64,000 nt of DNA from UBA3478 sp965662045 (GTDB lineage: Bacteria; Bacteroidota; Bacteroidia; Flavobacteriales; Flavobacteriaceae), in the NCBI GenBank assembly GCA_965662045.1, contig CBFIGE010000009.1, positions 1 through 64,000 on the forward strand, read 5' to 3'. The notes beneath the pieces were generated by a model that was not told the origin of the DNA, made no database searches, and saw nothing but the letters and a program-made list of their open reading frames with translations. Made by a program: the position numbers and the translations under genes. Of the stretch, positions 7,858 to 17,902 are shown piece by piece; positions within the stretch are counted from its first letter, which is position 1; every line of letters begins with the position of its first letter.

Positions 7858-10535
7858 TTCGTTTTTCCTTTGGATTGGTTCTTCTTAATGTTCTCCACGG
7901 CATCAATTAAAGTAGTTGTCCAAACTTCCTTTTCATTTTGCTTTAAATAAGATACCAACTGTTTATGGGCTGGTAGTGATACGTCCATTGAATGTTCTCC
8001 ACCAACTCCATGAAAAAGAAATACCAACAATGAATTGGTCTCGACAGCTTGTTTTACCAAGTCAATGAGTTGATCGCCATTTTCACCGGCAATCGGGTAA
8101 CTATCAATATCATATACATCAATTTCATCGATTTGGTGCATTTCTGAACGCACTCCCCTTGCGGCACTAAGTTCATTCTTTAGTTCATCTATAAATACTT
8201 TCCCGTCCCCTACTTCGAAATCACCACAGGTAAAAGCAAAGGTTCTATTCTTTTTTCCATCCAAAGCTTCCAATAAAGTATTGTTGATTTTGATTTCATC
8301 GACCATGCGTTTAACGGTGTATGTGCCCATATCGTAATTTTCATTGACCCATGGTCTATTTTCATTTCCGATACAGGGATGAAACAAGGTGTGATTTCCA
8401 AGCTCATGCCCCTTTTCGCTCAAGCTTCTCCAGTCATTGATTCTGTTCCTAAAAGCTTCGGAATAGGTGGAAACATAGAATGTACCCCTTAAATCTAAAG
8501 AATCGAGCAGGGGTTGCACATTGTCCAAATGAACGTTCAAGGCATCGTCATAAGTAAGTACAACAGCTGCTTTTTTACCGCGCCATGGGGTACTGTTCAA
8601 GGTATGGGGGTCATAATTTCGAAAAGGAGATGCTGGCAAACCCTCTTTATTATATAAGTTGGCACCTTCGGGATTATCTGCCCATGCATAACGTGCGTAA
8701 ACCGGATTTTGAATCGCCTCGTTTTTTACTACGACGGTATTGCCAACTATATTGGCAATGGCCCAAACAAAATTTTCATCTTCACCGGCAATTTCAAATT
8801 GCCTTAGTGCTTTTCCATCATTTGAAATTAAACCACTTCCAACCTCGGTAAAAGACAATGCGATTTGATTACCCTTAATATCGGATGATGCAAAGACCGG
8901 TCCCGAATGAACAAGTTCTTCTCCATATGCTAATTTTCGAGCACCTAAAGCCAATCTTTGCCCTATACTTTTTTTGTTCAGCGGATGAATATCGTTCCAT
9001 TCCCCCAAATCTGTGGCAATTACCATACTCGTATTTGGAAGTTTCAAGGCCTTCAACTGTGCCTGCCGTAAATCTGCCCAATTGCTTTCTGTTGGAACCA
9101 ATGTTTCTTTCATAAAATTGGCCAACTGCACATAGATAAAAGGAAATTCCCCTATATCCCATTTGTCTCGCCAATTGTTAACTAGGGCCGGAAAGGTTTC
9201 GTAATAGGATTTCGGATTATTGGTGTTCGACTCACCCTGATACCAAATGACTCCTTTTATTTTGTAATTTGTTAAAGGCGCAATCATGGCATTGTATAGC
9301 CCTCCCGGTTTCCACCTGATGAAAGTAGGCCCCAGTAAAGGTTTCATGCGAGTTCCTAGTCGATATTTCCAACTACCTTTTAAATCGAGACTATCTTTTC
9401 CTACTGATAAAAAGTAAGGTTTGTCCTTTATAAAACCCCCGTTACTTTGCTCGTTGATCAGTCTTATGGTAATGCTATTTTTACCTGCTTTTAAAAGGGT
9501 GCGGGGCACTTCATATTTTCTTGGTGGGTATTGATAGGCCGTTGATCCTACAAATCCTCCATTCACATAAACATGGTCTTGATCCACGCTTCGGCCCAAC
9601 CATAATCTGGCTTCTTTCCCTACCATCGTTTCGGGAACTTCAATCGTTTTTCTGAACCAAACAGCCCCATCCACTTTTGGCAATCCTTGGTCTTCCCAAA
9701 AACCGGGGATATGCATACCGCGCCAATGGCTATCATCATAATCCGGCAAGAACCATTCAGACCCTTCTACCAGGCCCTTGTCCTGTTCTGAAAGTTGCGC
9801 GTACCAGCTGCTTTGTCTTTTTTTATCCCTCTGTTCGATTTCAGTAATTAGTTCAGGATCTTTAAAGCGCTGCATTTCGTTATACGCCTCATCAAAGGTT
9901 TTTAATGCATCCTCACTCATCCAAGCCTCAACCGGGGATCCGCCCATAGCCGCGTTGATCAACCCCACAGGAATTTGATATTTGTCGTATAATTCTTGGG
10001 CAAAGAAATAGGCTACACCCGAAAAATCAAGCAAGGTTTCCGGGGAGGCTTCCACCCACCCACCACCTTCCAAATCTGGATGTGCCTGATTAAAATCGTA
10101 AGTATCCGGCACTAAAAACTGCCTTATTTCCTTGTTTTTTGAATTTTTTATTTCCTCAGGATATTGATCTCTAAGACGTTTCATGGTCAACTCCATATTC
10201 GACTGACCGGAGCATAACCACACTTCCCCAATTAAAATATTATTTATAGTAATCTTATTTTTTCCTTCCAATACCATTTTAAACGGGCCGCCGGCTTTTT
10301 GCTTTGGAAGTATCAATGACCAATCCCCATTAGGATCTGCCTTAGTTTTATATATATATTTTTTGAACTTAATTTCCACAACTTCATTGGGAGTAGCCCA
10401 GCCCCAGATTTTAAGTTCCGTATCCCTTTGAAGTATAGCGCCATCACTAATTAGTTTTGGCAGTCTAATTTGCGCATGGAGCGATATTGATGTGAGAATC
10501 AGAAGTATGGAAAATAACTTAGAAAAATAATTCAT
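7854..10535 (-). CDS. Sialate O-acetylesterase-like domain fused to NodB-type polysaccharide deacetylase
   Basis: An 893-residue secreted protein (signal peptide MNYFSKLFSILLILTSISLHA). Residues about 22-640 are a SASA-type SGNH esterase: block I is VWLCSGQSNMEL near 108, a galactose-binding-like sandwich is inserted around 270-390, and GVIWYQGESNTNN follows. Residues about 655-893 form a NodB-like domain with TYDDA (metal Asp pair), GHELGNHTLFHP (H-x3-H) and LFHGVGGEHS. Both domains are carbohydrate deacylases, so one polypeptide probably removes acetyl groups of two kinds. It is the first gene of the minus-strand operon and overlaps the CE15 gene by 4 bp. Confidence 0.88.
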   Translation of the reverse strand: MNYFSKLFSILLILTSISLHAQIRLPKLISDGAILQRDTELKIWGWATPNEVVEIKFKKYIYKTKADPNGDWSLILPKQKAGGPFKMVLEGKNKITINNILIGEVWLCSGQSNMELTMKRLRDQYPEEIKNSKNKEIRQFLVPDTYDFNQAHPDLEGGGWVEASPETLLDFSGVAYFFAQELYDKYQIPVGLINAAMGGSPVEAWMSEDALKTFDEAYNEMQRFKDPELITEIEQRDKKRQSSWYAQLSEQDKGLVEGSEWFLPDYDDSHWRGMHIPGFWEDQGLPKVDGAVWFRKTIEVPETMVGKEARLWLGRSVDQDHVYVNGGFVGSTAYQYPPRKYEVPRTLLKAGKNSITIRLINEQSNGGFIKDKPYFLSVGKDSLDLKGSWKYRLGTRMKPLLGPTFIRWKPGGLYNAMIAPLTNYKIKGVIWYQGESNTNNPKSYYETFPALVNNWRDKWDIGEFPFIYVQLANFMKETLVPTESNWADLRQAQLKALKLPNTSMVIATDLGEWNDIHPLNKKSIGQRLALGARKLAYGEELVHSGPVFASSDIKGNQIALSFTEVGSGLISNDGKALRQFEIAGEDENFVWAIANIVGNTVVVKNEAIQNPVYARYAWADNPEGANLYNKEGLPASPFRNYDPHTLNSTPWRGKKAAVVLTYDDALNVHLDNVQPLLDSLDLRGTFYVSTYSEAFRNRINDWRSLSEKGHELGNHTLFHPCIGNENRPWVNENYDMGTYTVKRMVDEIKINNTLLEALDGKKNRTFAFTCGDFEVGDGKVFIDELKNELSAARGVRSEMHQIDEIDVYDIDSYPIAGENGDQLIDLVKQAVETNSLLVFLFHGVGGEHSMDVSLPAHKQLVSYLKQNEKEVWTTTLIDAVENIKKNQSKGKTK

Positions 10536-10562
10536 TTTGGTATACTTTTTTTTGCCACATTA

Positions 10563-10974
10563 TTATTCGTTAACTTCTTCAATAAATTCTGCTTTGTACT
10601 TCTTAGGAGGTCTTTTGTGGCAATGGCCAACATTGACATAAGGGCATTGATTTATATTGTATAAGGTATATCAAAACTTCTTTAGTTCTTTTGAATCCTG
10701 AGTAATCTAGATACCGTCATTCAAAAAAAGGCACACCCTTGACCGCATATTTACGCATGCCTTCTTCGTTTATCTCTACTACTTCACCATGGCCAACAAT
10801 GTCCTGATTTGTTTATATTTTCGCAAAGAGACTGTAATCGCAAATAGGAGGAACAGAATTGATAATGCTAATTTCATCATACATCTAGGTTTAATTATGT
10901 CTAGTTAGGCTTTCGATTACCCATTCGACCTTCTCGTTTTTAAGGTAGTGAGAATTGGGGATATTTGAGAGCCT
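10563..10974 (-). pseudogene. Cluster of decayed coding scraps between divergent genes
   Basis: The 720-bp gap 10536-11255 has no full gene. On the minus strand several short, protein-like pieces can be read, each ending in a stop: one ending in PPKKYKAEFIEEVNE (stop at 10563-10565), one ending in NEEGMRKYAVKGVPFFE (about 10720-10800), a start with a signal-peptide look (MMKLALSILFLLFAITV, ATG at 10880) that soon terminates, and one ending in NEKVEWVIESLTRHN (stop at 10891-10893). Their amphipathic, charged composition looks like former genes rather than random translation. I recognise no family. Confidence 0.3.
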
Positions 10975-11330
10975 GTTTAAGAATTTATCTTAATAAATTA
11001 CAAATACTTTGGGGCAACAAATATTAACCATGATGCATGTTGTATAAATTAAAAAGTGCACTTTACAAAATTACCCAAAGGCTGCCAATAGAAGTTAGGT
11101 CAGCAATAGCATGGTTTCACAATAGGAATGTTTTCACTGAATAACCCAAATTTTTATTATTGCCGTTTAAACTGGCCGTTTATGTTACTTCCTTTATTCA
11201 ATTAAAAATGTTACTTTGATGTGATTCGTATAAAAGGTATATAACCTATGATCATATGCCCATGTTATGCGGTATTACTACAATCCGCATGAAATACTTA
11301 CATTTAGTATTGATCATTAAATCACCCCAT

Positions 11331-12281
11331 ATGTTTTTTACACTTAAAAGTTTTGCTAAAACGGCCATTTTGGCCTACTTACTCGTCTGTGTTGAATCAA
11401 CAATGGCTCAAGACGGAACAATATATCCACTCGACACCCCTTCAGAGCCGAATGCCATTCCGCTCGGCACTGGCGGTGTCGATGACCAGCCCGCCTCGGA
11501 GACCTGGTTCCGCCAGTGGGGCGACCCGATGGCCCGGAACATTACCGCTGCGACCCTCACTCCCTTCCTGCCGGAACCCGGTAAGGCGAATGGTGCGACC
11601 GTGATCGTGGCACCCGGGGGTGGTTTTAGATGGCTTTCGATGGGCAATGAGGGCTGGGAAGTTGCAGAGGCGCTCGCAGAAAAGGGAATCGCCGCTTTTG
11701 TGCTCAAGTACAGACTTATTCCGACTCAAGAGTCGCTCGAAGACTTCACTGCTTGGATGAATCGACCACGCACTCCCCCAGCTGAGACTTCCGATGAATC
11801 CAAGGATGCTACACCGCCAAGTCCACCACAATGGGATCTGTCCAACCAGCTCGAGGATGCCGAGGCCGCCTACGCCATGATTGTCAAACGGGGCGAGGAA
11901 TGGGGTGTCGATACGGACAGAATAGGCATGATCGGCTTTTCGGCCGGCGCTGGCCTAACCATGCACTCGACTATGAACTCCGAGACCATGAAGCTGGCCT
12001 TCATCGGTCCGATCTATGGTGGTATGGGTCCAGTAGAGGTGCCGGAGAATGCTCCGCCTATGTTCAACGTTATTGCCACAGACGACTTTCTCTTCAGAGG
12101 TCAGTTTGGTGTCGTCGATTCTTGGTACAAGGCAGGGATACCCGTCGAGTTTCATCTTTACCAAACGGGTGGTCACGGTTTCGGCCTGGGTAATCCCGAC
12201 CGAACAAGTAATCGTTGGTTTGATGCCTTTATACACTGGTTAGATGTTAATGGCTTTCTTAAAGTTAAGTCCAAAGAGTGA
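11331..12281 (+). CDS. Secreted alpha/beta hydrolase, esterase/BD-FAE type, GC-rich
   Basis: A 316-residue alpha/beta hydrolase. I prefer the ATG at 11331 because it opens a signal peptide (MFFTLKSFAKTAILAYLLV...) ending near AQD; the upstream in-frame ATG at 11256 only adds an unlikely leader. The oxyanion strand region reads VIVAPGGGFRWLS, the nucleophile elbow is GFSAGAG and the catalytic His lies in GGHGFGLG. This pattern fits xylan acetyl/feruloyl esterase-like (BD-FAE) enzymes. From about 11,455 to 12,200 base composition is clearly GC-rich and codon use differs from the neighbours, while the signal peptide and last 12 codons are AT-rich. This suggests horizontal transfer of the mature domain. 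Confidence 0.8.
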   Translation: MFFTLKSFAKTAILAYLLVCVESTMAQDGTIYPLDTPSEPNAIPLGTGGVDDQPASETWFRQWGDPMARNITAATLTPFLPEPGKANGATVIVAPGGGFRWLSMGNEGWEVAEALAEKGIAAFVLKYRLIPTQESLEDFTAWMNRPRTPPAETSDESKDATPPSPPQWDLSNQLEDAEAAYAMIVKRGEEWGVDTDRIGMIGFSAGAGLTMHSTMNSETMKLAFIGPIYGGMGPVEVPENAPPMFNVIATDDFLFRGQFGVVDSWYKAGIPVEFHLYQTGGHGFGLGNPDRTSNRWFDAFIHWLDVNGFLKVKSKE

Positions 12282-12567
12282 AGAGAGATTATTCTTGACG
12301 AGCTTAGAGTGAGGAAATTGATTCTGGCAAAGGTTAAACCCTACCTTTCGAAAGTCTCATAAAATGAACGTTTTTTGAAACCAGGTTTTCAGCTGAATCC
12401 TTTTCGTTAATAATTATTTGCTAAAAATAGGATTAGTACATCCATAATAACGGGGTAGGAAGTGTTAGGATATAAAGGAACACGGGGAATTGTAATTTTA
12501 GTATTGGCTTATGGAAAATCGGGCTTTGAAGTCAAGTAGGCTTGTGGTCGTATTTGGTCAAACAAAT
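12282..12567. other. Intergenic gap between convergent genes, no gene seen
   Basis: This 286-bp stretch separates the plus-strand hydrolase from the minus-strand DUF1593 gene. I see no convincing ORF and no strong terminator hairpin. Short open stretches after 12,300 may be decayed coding sequence, but nothing is recognisable. Confidence 0.5.
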
Positions 12568-14082
12568 TTACTCAACCAAAATAACAAAACGTGCATAACG
12601 CGTCATTGGGTGTTTCCCACTATCCTTTACCTCGGCGATAACATGTAATTCTCCCGGTTGATTAGCAGGTAAATCCACCAATGCCTCTTCCCCGTTTGTA
12701 GTTATTTGCACATTACCAGAATAGTCTCCTACTTCTTTATAGATCCAATAGGTAGTTTCCAATTCATCGCCATCCGGATCCGTTGCTTCGATTTTTAGGT
12801 TGATGGTATCGCCAGCTTTTGCATCAATTCGCTTGGGAGAAATTCCCCTCACAGAAGGTGGATGGTTGGCATTTTCATAATCTGAAATACACCAATCGGC
12901 TCGCGCGGCAAAATCTTCCTGAATGGCTTCGACCCAACGTATCTGCGGATAGGTAGGATCCATTTCTTCGGTAAAGGGATTATAATCCGCTGCTGCTTCG
13001 CCATCTTCCCATCGATTGGGCTGTTCTTTCGATTGTACCAAACGGCCACCCCAACCTCCCCATTCGGGGTGATTGATATTGTCAAGACCGACATCCATTA
13101 GATGTAGATAGGCCGGGGAATCGCCCTCGGAAATAAAGTCGTATTGCCCAAAATCTCCCCATTGCCCTCCTTTTATCTTATCAAGGTCGCCATGGATGTG
13201 TTCATCATCACCTTCCTGTTTTTGGCCGTCGCCATAGCTGTAATATTGTTTTAGCAGTGGACCATGATTATTGATAATCTCCTTGCCCATAAATTCACCT
13301 TCAAATAGATAATGTTGTGACTTTGGTACCGCTCTTTTCCAGGGGTAGGCGAAACACCAAAACTGATTGGAGTTGTAAAAGATCTTTAGATCGGGCCAGT
13401 TTGGTGCAATGTATTTTCTATACGTAGCATCCTGGTCCAAGATGGCATAAATAATCGCTTTATCACATATCTTTTTGTAGATACTTTCCCAATTTGAGCT
13501 GTTTTTGTACTCGTCTTCGATTGATTTTAAAGCCCGGGCAATGGTATTGGTCCCGCCCCAAACCTGCAAATAAAGCGGTTCCATATCATCATCCAAAAGA
13601 CTGGCCTTTATAAAGTCCGAACCCTCAGTGTCTTTTTCCATTTCACCTTCAAAATCGATATTGCCGATTTTGACCAAACTTCTGAGATAATCAGCCGTGG
13701 GAAAGCCCTCGGCATGTTGACTTAGTTTCGGATAAACTTCATCGTAAGCATCTAGCAAAGGATTCATCCATTGTACACCAGGCCATCTTAAGTCTGTTTT
13801 CTCACCATAAATATCCTTGGTCATTTCCATTTCGGAGGTAAAAGTTGTGCCTTTTCCATCGCCTTTGTAATGCCACATAGAACTACTGATTACCAGACCT
13901 TCTATTTTAAATTCGTTGGCGTACAATAGCATTCTAATAAACGAATCCACATCATCGATTTCGCCATCGGTAGTTACTATCGTTCTTGGTACATCGGAGA
14001 TTTTCTCTTTGGGTTGTTGCTCTTTTTGTGCGCAGGCAACCACCATTGAGCAAATAATGAAGAAACTAAAAAAGTCTCGCAT
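12568..14082 (-). CDS. DUF1593 nucleoside-hydrolase-like lipoprotein (copy A)
   Basis: A 504-residue lipoprotein with lipobox at MVVAC. The N-terminal domain has the nucleoside-hydrolase-like Asp cluster RTIVTTDGEIDDVDSFIRML (about 32-50). A C-terminal Ig-like domain of about 90 residues follows (from roughly GISPKRIDAKAGDTINL), as in the Sde_0182/DUF1593 family. These proteins occur with polysaccharide-degrading enzymes and are thought to act on glycosides; no reaction can be asserted. It is 39 bp downstream of the LamG-PD40 gene and co-oriented with GH67. A same-length paralogue with very similar sequence is at 47857-49371. Confidence 0.85.
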   Translation of the reverse strand: MRDFFSFFIICSMVVACAQKEQQPKEKISDVPRTIVTTDGEIDDVDSFIRMLLYANEFKIEGLVISSSMWHYKGDGKGTTFTSEMEMTKDIYGEKTDLRWPGVQWMNPLLDAYDEVYPKLSQHAEGFPTADYLRSLVKIGNIDFEGEMEKDTEGSDFIKASLLDDDMEPLYLQVWGGTNTIARALKSIEDEYKNSSNWESIYKKICDKAIIYAILDQDATYRKYIAPNWPDLKIFYNSNQFWCFAYPWKRAVPKSQHYLFEGEFMGKEIINNHGPLLKQYYSYGDGQKQEGDDEHIHGDLDKIKGGQWGDFGQYDFISEGDSPAYLHLMDVGLDNINHPEWGGWGGRLVQSKEQPNRWEDGEAAADYNPFTEEMDPTYPQIRWVEAIQEDFAARADWCISDYENANHPPSVRGISPKRIDAKAGDTINLKIEATDPDGDELETTYWIYKEVGDYSGNVQITTNGEEALVDLPANQPGELHVIAEVKDSGKHPMTRYARFVILVE

Positions 14083-14121
14083 ACTAGTTTTCTTATTGTA
14101 AACTCTTCTTATGTTCTTCTT

Positions 14122-15630
14122 TTAATTGGTGTTGGTCACAAAAGCAATTTTTTTACTATCGGGAGACCAACTGGGTACATTGATCGTCCCTTGCCCGCCA
14201 TAGATATACCCGATTACCTTAGGTGTACCACCTTCATAGGGCATTATCCGCAATAAACAATGCTTGTAAAATGGATGGCTGCTCGGATCTATATCCTTCG
14301 GAAAGGAAATAAATGCGATCCACTTCTGATCTGGACTGATATGCGGAAACCAATCATTATAGTCATCAAAAGTCAATTGTATTTGATTCTTGCCATCGGC
14401 ATCCATCCGCCAAAGTTGCATTGTACCAGTACGCACCGAATTAAAAAATATGTACTTGCCGTCTGGACTGTATTCTGGACCATCATCCAGAGTGCCCAGA
14501 TCAGTCAATTTCCGTTCTTTTCCAGAATCGATATCTATGGTTATGATGTTGTAAGCCCCGTCTCTATTTCCGGTAAATACCATCTTTTTATTTTCGGGAG
14601 ACCATCCATGAAAATAAGAAGCACCCACGCCTGGTTTTGTAACCATCTTGGGCAAGGAATCACCTTCCGTAGGTAAATAGTAAAGCGCGGAAGTACCTTC
14701 ATCGTCTTGGTTATGATTGCTTATCCCTAATATTTCTCCATCAAAAGTCAATACATGATCGTTATTGTTATTGATTGCAAAACCGGTGTTTAACGGCGTA
14801 ATTTTATGGGATGCCAGTTCATAATTATATAAATGACCTTTGGAGTTATAAATCAACTTTGTTCCATCTACGGTCCAGTTTGGTGCCTGTATAGAATGTG
14901 CAGATTTGTAGATGATTTTCCTAAGTCCGCTTTCCACATCCATAATCTCAAGATTGCTACCAAGATAATCGCGATAAGGTGTATAATCGGGATCTACCGG
15001 TCTGATGATTCGAACATTCCTGTAGATTGCACTTTCAACAACTTCCGGATTGTGTGAGCATACATAGATTCCGACATATAGCTCATTGTCCATCTCCATA
15101 TCATCTAAAGTCACACTTGTAAATTCTTCGCCAAATTTTGCGGTCGACATGATGTATGTGTCGCCTTTTCTTTCCAATTGAATCACATTAGGCGAAGTCG
15201 CTGGAGAAGGCAATTCTTCAGTGTCCGCCCCAATCTCTTTGCGATATTGTATAGACGTCAAACCATCACCATGGGTGGTTGCATTGACATGTTTGGAATT
15301 AGGATCTAAGCTGTTCTTGAGGATCCATCCGACCTTTCGGTGTGGATCGACTCCAGATCCGATGAATTCGACTTCTGCCCTGAGGATAAAATCGCCTTGA
15401 ATGGTTGTCCACAAATAATGAAACTCGTCCGAACCAAACCACATGTTGGTACCTGCCCCACTGATTGTATAGGTTTGGTTTTCGGCTGAGTATTCGACCT
15501 TGCCTTCTTTTTTACAGACACCTATATCTGTGTTTCGATCAAAGATTCCAATTTTATTTTGTGCCGATACTGTTGTCGTACAGATCTGTACTATTAAAAA
15601 GACGGTAAAATAGGATTGTGCAATTTTCAT
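14122..15630 (-). CDS. LamG/DUF1349-like plus PD40 (TolB-like) beta-propeller protein (copy A)
   Basis: A 502-residue secreted protein (signal peptide MKIAQSYFTVFLIVQICTTTVSA). Residues about 25-215 look like a concanavalin-type sandwich (MWFGSDEFHYLWTTIQGDFILRAEVEFIG region). From about 240 on there are repeated PD40 motifs (NWTVDGTKLIYN, GWSPENKKMVFTG, EYSPDGKYIFFN, SPDQKWIAFIS, SWSPDSKKIAFVT). It is probably periplasmic and may bind carbohydrate or protein. It sits between DUF1593 (downstream) and GH67 (upstream). A 502-residue paralogue lies at 49411-50919. Confidence 0.82.
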   Translation of the reverse strand: MKIAQSYFTVFLIVQICTTTVSAQNKIGIFDRNTDIGVCKKEGKVEYSAENQTYTISGAGTNMWFGSDEFHYLWTTIQGDFILRAEVEFIGSGVDPHRKVGWILKNSLDPNSKHVNATTHGDGLTSIQYRKEIGADTEELPSPATSPNVIQLERKGDTYIMSTAKFGEEFTSVTLDDMEMDNELYVGIYVCSHNPEVVESAIYRNVRIIRPVDPDYTPYRDYLGSNLEIMDVESGLRKIIYKSAHSIQAPNWTVDGTKLIYNSKGHLYNYELASHKITPLNTGFAINNNNDHVLTFDGEILGISNHNQDDEGTSALYYLPTEGDSLPKMVTKPGVGASYFHGWSPENKKMVFTGNRDGAYNIITIDIDSGKERKLTDLGTLDDGPEYSPDGKYIFFNSVRTGTMQLWRMDADGKNQIQLTFDDYNDWFPHISPDQKWIAFISFPKDIDPSSHPFYKHCLLRIMPYEGGTPKVIGYIYGGQGTINVPSWSPDSKKIAFVTNTN

Positions 15631-15658
15631 ATTTAAGTAGTATTAGTGTAATAATTTA

Positions 15659-17833
15659 CTAGTCCCATCGTGGCCTTATGCCCGGGGCATACGGAAATTT
15701 CAGGGATTGGAAATATTCCAAGCTTTTGGTAGGTTTCTCAACTCCCTCGGGAAGTGGTCTTTTCGAAAATGTCTGAAAATATAAAAGGCAGGCATCCCGC
15801 CACCACTTTGCTTCCTTCAATTGTACTTGAAGCAGCATTTGCACTTCTTCAAATTGATTCTCGGTCAGGTGGGGTTTTACAGATTCCCAGGTGGCGATCA
15901 TCCCTAGAACCTGATCGACACCTTCTTGGTACTTAAGGGCTAGTCCATCCCATAAAATATGTCCGTTCTTTAATTTATAATCCCAGGGCAAGTGGTGAAA
16001 CCATAATAGGTATTCTTCGGGACAGGTTTTTGGATCATTGAAAATCGAGGCTACTTCTTCGGCATACTGGGCGGTTGCGTTACTTCCTGTCGGGCTACGG
16101 TCAAATCCTAATCCGTTTTCATCCGCCTTATGATAATAAGTAGGATTCCATTCGGGTCTACTCAAGTCGCTTACCCAGGGGCCAGGACCATAATGGTGGC
16201 CGGTATCGAAAAGGTGATGCAGGCCCAAAGGGTTCATGTAGTTTACGACCGCCTCCCTCGAAACCAACATAATTTCTTTAATAGCTTCGATAAATTCGGG
16301 ATTCTTGGAATAGGTCGCCCGCAGCCATTCGTCCGCAATGACTTCTGAAGGCAATTCCGGATTCCAAGCTAAACGGCCAAAACCGTACCAGTTGGCCTGC
16401 GCAAAGGGATGCCCCGTCCAATTTATATCCGTGCCAATGTTCGACACCCCGGCAATTCCGGTTATTTTGTTTTTGTGAAGCGATCCATCAATCACTTTTG
16501 CGACCGTAGAACCTTGTCCTTTCCGAAAAGTATCAGCCTCTAGCACCTCCTTAAAAAGTTTGGGCAAATACACTAAATGAGAACTAAAACCAAGATATTC
16601 CTGGGTTATCTGAAATTCCATCATCAGTGGCGTTTTGGGCATGGCCCCGAACATCGGATGAAATGGCTCACGGGGTTGAAAGTCAATGGCGCCGTTCTTT
16701 ACCTGCACCAAGACATTATCCATGAAATTCCCATCATTTGGCACAAATTCGTCGAAGGCCTGTTTTGCCCTATCCGTTGGATCATGTTCGGAATAGACAA
16801 AAGCCCTCCAGATTACGTTGCCATTAAATGGTTTCAATGCTTTCGCCATCATATTCGCACCATCAACATGGGTTCTTTCATAATTCTGCGGACCCGGTTG
16901 CCCTTCAGAATTCGCCTTGACCAAAAAACCACCAAAATCAGGAATTCTTTGATAAATGTCCTTTACTTTAGTATTCCACCAATCTTGTACTTCAAGGTCA
17001 AGGGGATCGGCGGTTTCAAGACCTCCAATTTCGATTGGAGCCGAGAATCTGGCTGTCAAATATACTTTGATTCCGTAAGGCCGGAAGACATTCGCCAAAG
17101 CGACAACTTTATCAAGATATCGAGGTGTTAGGGCCAAGGCATTGGCATTAACGCTCGTTATCGCGGTCGCATTTATGCCAATTGAGGCATTTGCACGCGC
17201 ATAGTCGATATACCTTTGATCAATATACTCAGGTAGTTTCTGCCAGTTCCAAAGGGAGAATCCAGCATAACCCCGTTCGATGGTTCGATCAAGATTGTCC
17301 CAATGATTGAGCATCCGTATATCAATTTTTGGTGAATCGACTAAATTTATTTCTGTCAGACTTTGTTCGGTCCGCATCAAATGCAACAGTCGAAAAACAC
17401 CGTATAAGATTCCGATGTCTTCTTGTGCACTGAGTACGATTATCTGTCTTCCGTTATTTTCAATGGTTTTCAAAATAAAGCCTTCGGTATTGATTCGATC
17501 AAAATCGCTTGACAACTTTTTCGCCAATTCCGATTCAAGCCTGTATTTTGTAGAGACGATGAAAGTGCTATTAGGGTTAGGAAGATTGGTGAATTGACTT
17601 TCTTGACTTATCATTTTTTGAAGTCCAGCAGTCAACTCTTTTTTTGCGACGGAAAGGGTTTCACTTCCTTCTTGAAAATAAATTGATTTCGCAAATTGCA
17701 GATATTCATTGACTCGCGAAACATCCGTGATTTTCGAATTACCCAACCATAAATCGTATCCATTGGGAGATTGCGAAAAGGAAAAGGTCGCATAAAAGAA
17801 AAGAAACAAGAAGATATGTTTTGTAAGCTTCAT
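15659..17833 (-). CDS. Alpha-glucuronidase, GH67
   Basis: A 724-residue protein of normal GH67 length with signal peptide MKLTKHIFLFLFFYATFSFS. GH67 enzymes remove (4-O-methyl-)glucuronic acid from the non-reducing end of glucuronoxylo-oligosaccharides. Expected active-site segments are visible: Glu in FLVKANSEGQPGPQ (near 309, general acid), Asp in NGAIDFQPREPF (near 384) and Glu in MMEFQITQEYLG (near 406), the water-activating pair. It lies between the LamG-PD40 and truncated esterase genes, all minus strand. This gene is absent from the otherwise parallel B cluster at 47.9-52.0 kb. Confidence 0.93.
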   Translation of the reverse strand: MKLTKHIFLFLFFYATFSFSQSPNGYDLWLGNSKITDVSRVNEYLQFAKSIYFQEGSETLSVAKKELTAGLQKMISQESQFTNLPNPNSTFIVSTKYRLESELAKKLSSDFDRINTEGFILKTIENNGRQIIVLSAQEDIGILYGVFRLLHLMRTEQSLTEINLVDSPKIDIRMLNHWDNLDRTIERGYAGFSLWNWQKLPEYIDQRYIDYARANASIGINATAITSVNANALALTPRYLDKVVALANVFRPYGIKVYLTARFSAPIEIGGLETADPLDLEVQDWWNTKVKDIYQRIPDFGGFLVKANSEGQPGPQNYERTHVDGANMMAKALKPFNGNVIWRAFVYSEHDPTDRAKQAFDEFVPNDGNFMDNVLVQVKNGAIDFQPREPFHPMFGAMPKTPLMMEFQITQEYLGFSSHLVYLPKLFKEVLEADTFRKGQGSTVAKVIDGSLHKNKITGIAGVSNIGTDINWTGHPFAQANWYGFGRLAWNPELPSEVIADEWLRATYSKNPEFIEAIKEIMLVSREAVVNYMNPLGLHHLFDTGHHYGPGPWVSDLSRPEWNPTYYHKADENGLGFDRSPTGSNATAQYAEEVASIFNDPKTCPEEYLLWFHHLPWDYKLKNGHILWDGLALKYQEGVDQVLGMIATWESVKPHLTENQFEEVQMLLQVQLKEAKWWRDACLLYFQTFSKRPLPEGVEKPTKSLEYFQSLKFPYAPGIRPRWD

Positions 17834-17902
17834 CTACGTTTTTTTAAATTTTTGAAGGATATTAAAGATAAACATTCATCGGCTTCATTGGATCTTTCTT
17901 AT

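Noticed and set aside
11408..12236. Several long overlapping frames on both strands in the GC-rich esterase region
   Set aside because: High GC opens extra frames; only the plus-strand hydrolase has family motifs and a signal peptide.
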